From: Pseudomonadota bacterium
GTDB taxonomy: Bacteria > Pseudomonadota > Gammaproteobacteria > Burkholderiales > Burkholderiaceae_E
DNA length: 64,000 nucleotides
Assembly (NCBI GenBank): GCA_023389055.1
Contig: JAEWFA010000053.1
Coordinates: 1-64,000 of the forward strand
Direction of reading: 5' to 3'
Part shown: in pieces, positions 60,542-64,000 of the stretch
Position numbering within the stretch: the stretch's first letter is position 1
Layout: each line of letters begins with the position of its first letter
Position numbers and translations under genes: made by a program
Notes under the pieces: generated by a model
What the model was told of the DNA's origin: nothing
The model's database searches: none
Seen by the model: the letters and a program-made list of their open reading frames with translations, nothing else

Positions 60542-61891
60542 CTACGCCTGCCCGGAAGCGGTTGCCGATTCCATCTCGCGCCGCACGCGCACCGCATCGT
60601 CGGCCGGATCGAAGCGCACGTCTTCCCAGCGCAGCGCCTGTCCGGCCGCGACATCGCGCACGAGGGCGACGCCGCGCGCGAGCCCCAATGGAAGCCCGCC
60701 GATGGCGCGCGAGTCCGCGGCCGGCATCAGCCGTCCGTATACCGTGTAGCCGCCTTCGCCGTCGAGGCGCTCCCCGGTCTTCAAGTCGCGTTTCGCGGTG
60801 GCGACCACGTCGGCGTGCCAATTGCGCGGCGCTCCGGTGGCTTCGCCACGCAGCCCGATCGACGCCACCGTGATGCCCAGTTCGAGCCCGATCAGGTGGT
60901 ACGGCTTGTACATCGCGCTGTAGTTGCCGCTGCGATCGGTGACGAGTCCGTATTCGCGGAAGCACCGGCGCACGTAGTCGGAGTCGGCGGCGAAGCTCAC
61001 CCAGACGCCCCAGCGCAGGTCGCGGAACACCGGCCGGCCGTCGCGCTCGAGGCTCGAGACCACCTCGACCTGGCCGCGCTGTTCGAGCGCGCCGCCGTCG
61101 GCTCGCGGGCACATCCGCTGCGCCAGGTCGTCCACCCCGCACGGCGGGAACGCGAGCCCGGCGGACGGTGCCGAGAGGCCGGTCGCGTTGGCGACCGCCG
61201 CCATCTCGATCGCCGACTTCGTTCCGTCGAGGAACGAATTGAACATCTGCGCGTTCATGCCGCCGGCGCGCGCCTCGTCCTCGGACAGGCCGTAGTGCTT
61301 CCAGACGGTGTCGGGCGTGCTGGCGTGGTATTCGGGCAGGTACTTCGTTCCCTTGCCGGCGCCGATCACCTCGAAGCCGGCCGAGCGCGCCCAGTCGACC
61401 AGCTCGCAGATCAGTGCAGGCTGGTCGCCGTAGGCGAGCGAGTAGACGACGCCCGCCTCGCGCGCGCGTTGCGCGAGCAGCGGCCCGGCGAGCGCGTCGG
61501 CTTCGACGTTGACCATCACGATGTGCTTGCCGTGCCGGCAGCAGGCGAGCGCGTGCGCGATGCCGGCTGCCGGATCGCCCGTCGCGTCGATGACGATCTC
61601 GATCTCGTCGGCGGCGACGAGCGCGAGCGGATCGTCGAGCACGAAGGTGCAGCCGTCGCGCAGCGCCTGCGCGAAGCTGCCGGCCGACAGCCGGGCGGCC
61701 TCCCAGCCGACGTGCGACATCGCCTCGCGCGCGCGCTGCGGCGACAGATCGGCGACGGCCACCAGGTGCATGCCCGGCGTGCGCCGCACCTGCGAAAGGA
61801 ACATCGAGCCGAACTTCCCGGCGCCGACCAGCCCGATGCGCAGCGCACGGCCTTCCCGTGCGCGCAGCGCGAGCATCGCGTGCAGGTTCAT
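60542..61891 (-). CDS. NAD(P)-dependent oxidoreductase with SAF domain, substrate unknown
   Basis: The 449-residue protein has a homoserine-dehydrogenase-like Rossmann domain (RIGLVGAGKFGSMFLSQVRR, IVIDATGDPAAGIAHALACC) and a C-terminal SAF domain (GLPLGLARGVALVRDVAAGQ ALRWEDV). Proteins of this build occur in catabolic clusters for unusual sugars or acids and are often mislabelled as flagellar FlgA-like because of the SAF domain. A lysine-rich catalytic segment GAGKGTKYLPEYHASTPDTV is present. The substrate is unknown. The start overlaps the stop of the upstream TPR-like gene by 4 bp. Confidence 0.8.
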   Translation of the reverse strand: MNLHAMLALRAREGRALRIGLVGAGKFGSMFLSQVRRTPGMHLVAVADLSPQRAREAMSHVGWEAARLSAGSFAQALRDGCTFVLDDPLALVAADEIEIVIDATGDPAAGIAHALACCRHGKHIVMVNVEADALAGPLLAQRAREAGVVYSLAYGDQPALICELVDWARSAGFEVIGAGKGTKYLPEYHASTPDTVWKHYGLSEDEARAGGMNAQMFNSFLDGTKSAIEMAAVANATGLSAPSAGLAFPPCGVDDLAQRMCPRADGGALEQRGQVEVVSSLERDGRPVFRDLRWGVWVSFAADSDYVRRCFREYGLVTDRSGNYSAMYKPYHLIGLELGITVASIGLRGEATGAPRNWHADVVATAKRDLKTGERLDGEGGYTVYGRLMPAADSRAIGGLPLGLARGVALVRDVAAGQALRWEDVRFDPADDAVRVRREMESATASGQA

Positions 61892-62661
61892 GCGAGCTCC
61901 TCGCGCGCGGCCTCGACGTCCAGCCGCTCCATCGCGTCGAGCGCTTCGCATTCGGTGGCCTGCCGGTACAGCGCCTCGGCCTCTTTCAGCGCTTTCCTGC
62001 CGTCGAGCAGCGCCATCGCGTTGGCGTATTCGATGCGCGCGATGGCCGAGTCGGGATTCAGCTCGAGCGCCCGGCGCAGCAACCGGTACGCCTCGTCGCG
62101 CTTGGCGCCGTACGTGACGTTGGCAATCATCGCGCCGACCTTGTCGACGACTTCGGCGTGGAAGGTTCCCAGCGCGATGTGCGCGTCGGCGTGCTTCGGC
62201 TGCAACGCGATCGCGCGCTGCAGCGCATCGCGCACCTTGCCGCCGAGTCCCTGGGCAAGCGCCTTCGCCACCGATATCTGCTGCGAGTAGCGTCCGATCG
62301 CGAACGCGTACAGGTAGTACGCGTTGAAGTTTTCCGGCTCGCTCTTCTGCTGGGCTTCGGCGCGCGCGCCCGCCTCCTGCAGCAGCTTCGCCTTGCGTGC
62401 GGCGGACGTCTCGAGATACCCGGCGTAGACGCAAGCGGCCTTGTTCGCCACGCAGGTGCCGGCGGAGCCCGCCGCCAGGCCCCGCTCGATGGCTTCGCCG
62501 AAGCGGCCGGCGTGGTAGTCGATCCACGCAGCGACCACGGCGTCGTCGGCCGGAAACGGCTCGCAGTCGCCGCGGTGCAGCCGCGACCAGCGCTTCTTCA
62601 AGGTTGCCGGCGTGTATTCGTAACGCGCATCCGCGTACGGAAAGGCCACCCATTTCGCCAT
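61888..62661 (-). CDS. TPR-like protein of unknown function
   Basis: The 257-residue, probably cytosolic, helical protein has tetratricopeptide-like repeats: YYLYAFAIGRYSQQISVAKA, LQRAIALQPKHADAHIALGT, LLRRALELNPDSAIARIEYA. The N-terminal part (MAKWVAFPYADARYEYTPAT) is not recognised. It shares a 4-bp overlap with the SAF-domain oxidoreductase and lies 18 bp after the TetR gene, so the three probably form one transcript. A scaffolding role is the usual inference for TPR proteins. Confidence 0.75.
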   Translation of the reverse strand: MAKWVAFPYADARYEYTPATLKKRWSRLHRGDCEPFPADDAVVAAWIDYHAGRFGEAIERGLAAGSAGTCVANKAACVYAGYLETSAARKAKLLQEAGARAEAQQKSEPENFNAYYLYAFAIGRYSQQISVAKALAQGLGGKVRDALQRAIALQPKHADAHIALGTFHAEVVDKVGAMIANVTYGAKRDEAYRLLRRALELNPDSAIARIEYANAMALLDGRKALKEAEALYRQATECEALDAMERLDVEAAREELA

Positions 62662-62679
62662 CGTCGTTCCCCGTTGGAA

Positions 62680-63336
62680 TCAGCGAAGGTACTCGTGCGC
62701 GAGCCTTCCGAAAAGCCGGCGTCCCTCCTCGCCCAGCCACGGCGCCATCAGCGAGAGCACCTGGTAGGCGCCGCGCGCCATCGACGACGCCGGCAGTTCA
62801 TCCTGCGCGAGGCGTTGCGCCTGCCGCACGTACTCGAAGGACAGCCAGTAGGTCGTGACCAGGACCATGTTCGTCGCAAGCGCTTCGATCTGCTCGTCGC
62901 TTGCACGCACGTCGCCCCCTGCGACGAGCGAGCGGCACAGCGCGACCGCGGCGAGCGTCTTGCGTTCGACGATCCGGCGAAACCGCATCTCGACCCGGCG
63001 ATTGCGCGAGAGCAGGTCGTTCAGGTCGCGATAGATGAATCGGTAGCGCCAGATCGCCTCGAACAACAGGTGCAGGAACAGCCACGCGTCCTCGATCTGC
63101 GGCGCGCTCTCGAGCGGCGAGTCGAGCAGCGGGTCGATCTCGCGCTGGAACTCGTCGAACAGCGCATCGACGATCTCTTCCTTGTTGCGGAAGTGGTAGT
63201 AGAGGTTGCCCGGACTGATCTCGAGTTCGCCGGCGATCGCCGTCGTCGTCACGTTCGGCTCGCCGAGCCCGTTGAACAGCCGCAGCGATACGGCGAGGAT
63301 GCGCTCGCGCGTACGCCGCGGCGGTTTGCGGATCAT
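62680..63336 (-). CDS. TetR family regulator
   Basis: The 218-residue protein has the TetR helix-turn-helix (RTRERILAVSLRLFNGLGEP, then LEISPGNLYYHFRNKEEIVD) and a ligand domain with WRYRFIYRDLNDLLSRNRRV, typical of the TetR proteins that carry the TetR_C_ domain annotated as fatty-acid-related. It overlaps the patatin gene by 4 bp, and a lipid ligand would be plausible. The regulated genes are presumed to be its neighbours. Confidence 0.88.
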   Translation of the reverse strand: MIRKPPRRTRERILAVSLRLFNGLGEPNVTTTAIAGELEISPGNLYYHFRNKEEIVDALFDEFQREIDPLLDSPLESAPQIEDAWLFLHLLFEAIWRYRFIYRDLNDLLSRNRRVEMRFRRIVERKTLAAVALCRSLVAGGDVRASDEQIEALATNMVLVTTYWLSFEYVRQAQRLAQDELPASSMARGAYQVLSLMAPWLGEEGRRLFGRLAHEYLR

Positions 63337-64000
63337 TCCGCGGCGACGGCGTCCGGTGCCGCGTTCGGTCCGGCACTCGCGCGCGCGATCGCCAGCGAAC
63401 GCTCCAGTTCGTGCAGCGTGCGCGAGAGCCTTCGCACGGCGACGCTCGCGCGCGTCTCGAGAAGACGCGCGCGCGCCCGCGTCGGTTCGCGCACCAGGCG
63501 GGGCGTGCTTGCGCGCAGCACGGCCTCATCGAGCGACAGCCCGTGGCGCTGCAGCACCGGCGCGAGCTCTTCGCGCCGCTCGAGCAGGTCGATGCGCGTG
63601 GCTCGATAGGCGTGTTCGCACAATCGACGCCGGCTCGCGACGCTGAAGATGTTCGCGAAGAACACCTCCGCGTCGTCGCGGCGCGGTTCGAACAGCACGA
63701 TGTCGGCGGCGGGGTGCGTCACGCGGTACTTCTCCAGCCCTACGGTCATTCGCGAGCGGATCGTGGCGCGCATCGTCTGCGAGAGCACAGCGCCGGGCCC
63801 GGAGCGCGACACGCGCCGCGCGCCTGCGCGCGAGCCGTCGAAGGGAACGAGCGGGTTCAGGCAGAAGACGAGTCCGGCACCGGCGTCGAGCGCCAGCGAC
63901 GCATGCAGGGTCTTGTTCAGCGCGCCGTCGACGTAGCGGTGAGAGCCGATTCGCACCGGCGGGAAGAGCCCGGGTACCGCGCTCGAGGCTACTGCCGCGC
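63333..64000 (-). CDS. Patatin-like phospholipase, C-terminal part (cut by window edge)
   Basis: The visible 222 codons hold the C-terminal half of a patatin-family acyl hydrolase. AVASSAVPGLFPPV and YVDGALNKTLHASLALDAGA contain the catalytic Asp of the Ser-Asp dyad (DGA). The GxSxG serine lies beyond the window. An Arg-rich region and a helical tail rich in Leu, Glu and Arg follow, as in proteobacterial patatins found beside TetR regulators. It probably acts on membrane phospholipid. The stop overlaps the TetR start by 4 bp. Confidence 0.88.
   Translation of the reverse strand, partial: AAVASSAVPGLFPPVRIGSHRYVDGALNKTLHASLALDAGAGLVFCLNPLVPFDGSRAGARRVSRSGPGAVLSQTMRATIRSRMTVGLEKYRVTHPAADIVLFEPRRDDAEVFFANIFSVASRRRLCEHAYRATRIDLLERREELAPVLQRHGLSLDEAVLRASTPRLVREPTRARARLLETRASVAVRRLSRTLHELERSLAIARASAGPNAAPDAVAAE

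Overview
The window comes from a high-G+C betaproteobacterium, most likely of the order Burkholderiales. This rests on gene order and protein content: fur divergent from bamE-dapB, recN-nadK facing hrcA-hemH, grpE-dnaK-dnaJ, a 7Fe ferredoxin, rsxB-nth, an intracellular PHA depolymerase and recBCD. Coding density is very high and many neighbours overlap by 4 bp (ATGA or GTGA), so most same-strand runs are probably operons. No rRNA, tRNA, CRISPR array or complete insertion sequence was seen.

Layout. 1-9 kb is housekeeping: a TonB N-terminus, a ChaN-like lipoprotein, dapB, bamE, fur, recN, nadK, hrcA, hemH and a BON-LysM protein. 9-13.4 kb is the heat-shock operon grpE-dnaK-dnaJ with two sigma32-like promoters. 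A 433-bp cassette encoding a four-helix-bundle (S23/IVS-type) protein, bounded by inverted arrays of a G-rich heptad, separates dnaK from dnaJ. 13.4-22 kb carries a beta-CASP RNase-like protein, a two-gene NAD-type formate dehydrogenase, a relic of the 3' end of a cytochrome oxidase subunit III gene, hemL and an MFS transporter. 22-29.4 kb (minus strand) holds a thiolase, an esterase, a PiT phosphate transporter with its DUF47 partner, a DUF1841 protein, nth, rsxB, phaZ and fdxA.

29.5-43.7 kb is the most distinctive part: one plus-strand run with a molybdopterin hydroxylase (FAD subunit plus fused FeS/Mo subunit), a 6-hydroxynicotinate reductase homologue, a UPF0280 (ApbE-like) protein, two paralogous AA_synth proteins, a branched-chain-type ABC importer, an enamidase homologue and a TetR regulator. 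It is followed by pncB, nicotinate phosphoribosyltransferase. The reductase and enamidase are hallmark enzymes of the reductive nicotinate pathway known from the anaerobe Eubacterium barkeri. I infer uptake of nicotinate or a related N-heterocycle, hydroxylation, ring reduction and hydrolytic ring opening, with pncB competing for nicotinate for NAD salvage. The UPF0280 protein is a candidate for attaching the covalent flavin reported for the reductase.

45-49.9 kb carries a 2-hydroxyacid dehydrogenase, a PHA-system protein, a putative Na+/H+ antiporter, a divergent acyl-CoA-binding protein/wax ester synthase pair and a DUF924 protein. With phaZ and the thiolase this points to carbon storage as PHA and neutral lipid. 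50-60.5 kb is recC-recB-recD followed by a SulP transporter. 60.5-64 kb (minus strand) has a SAF-domain oxidoreductase, a TPR-like protein, a TetR regulator and a patatin cut by the window edge.
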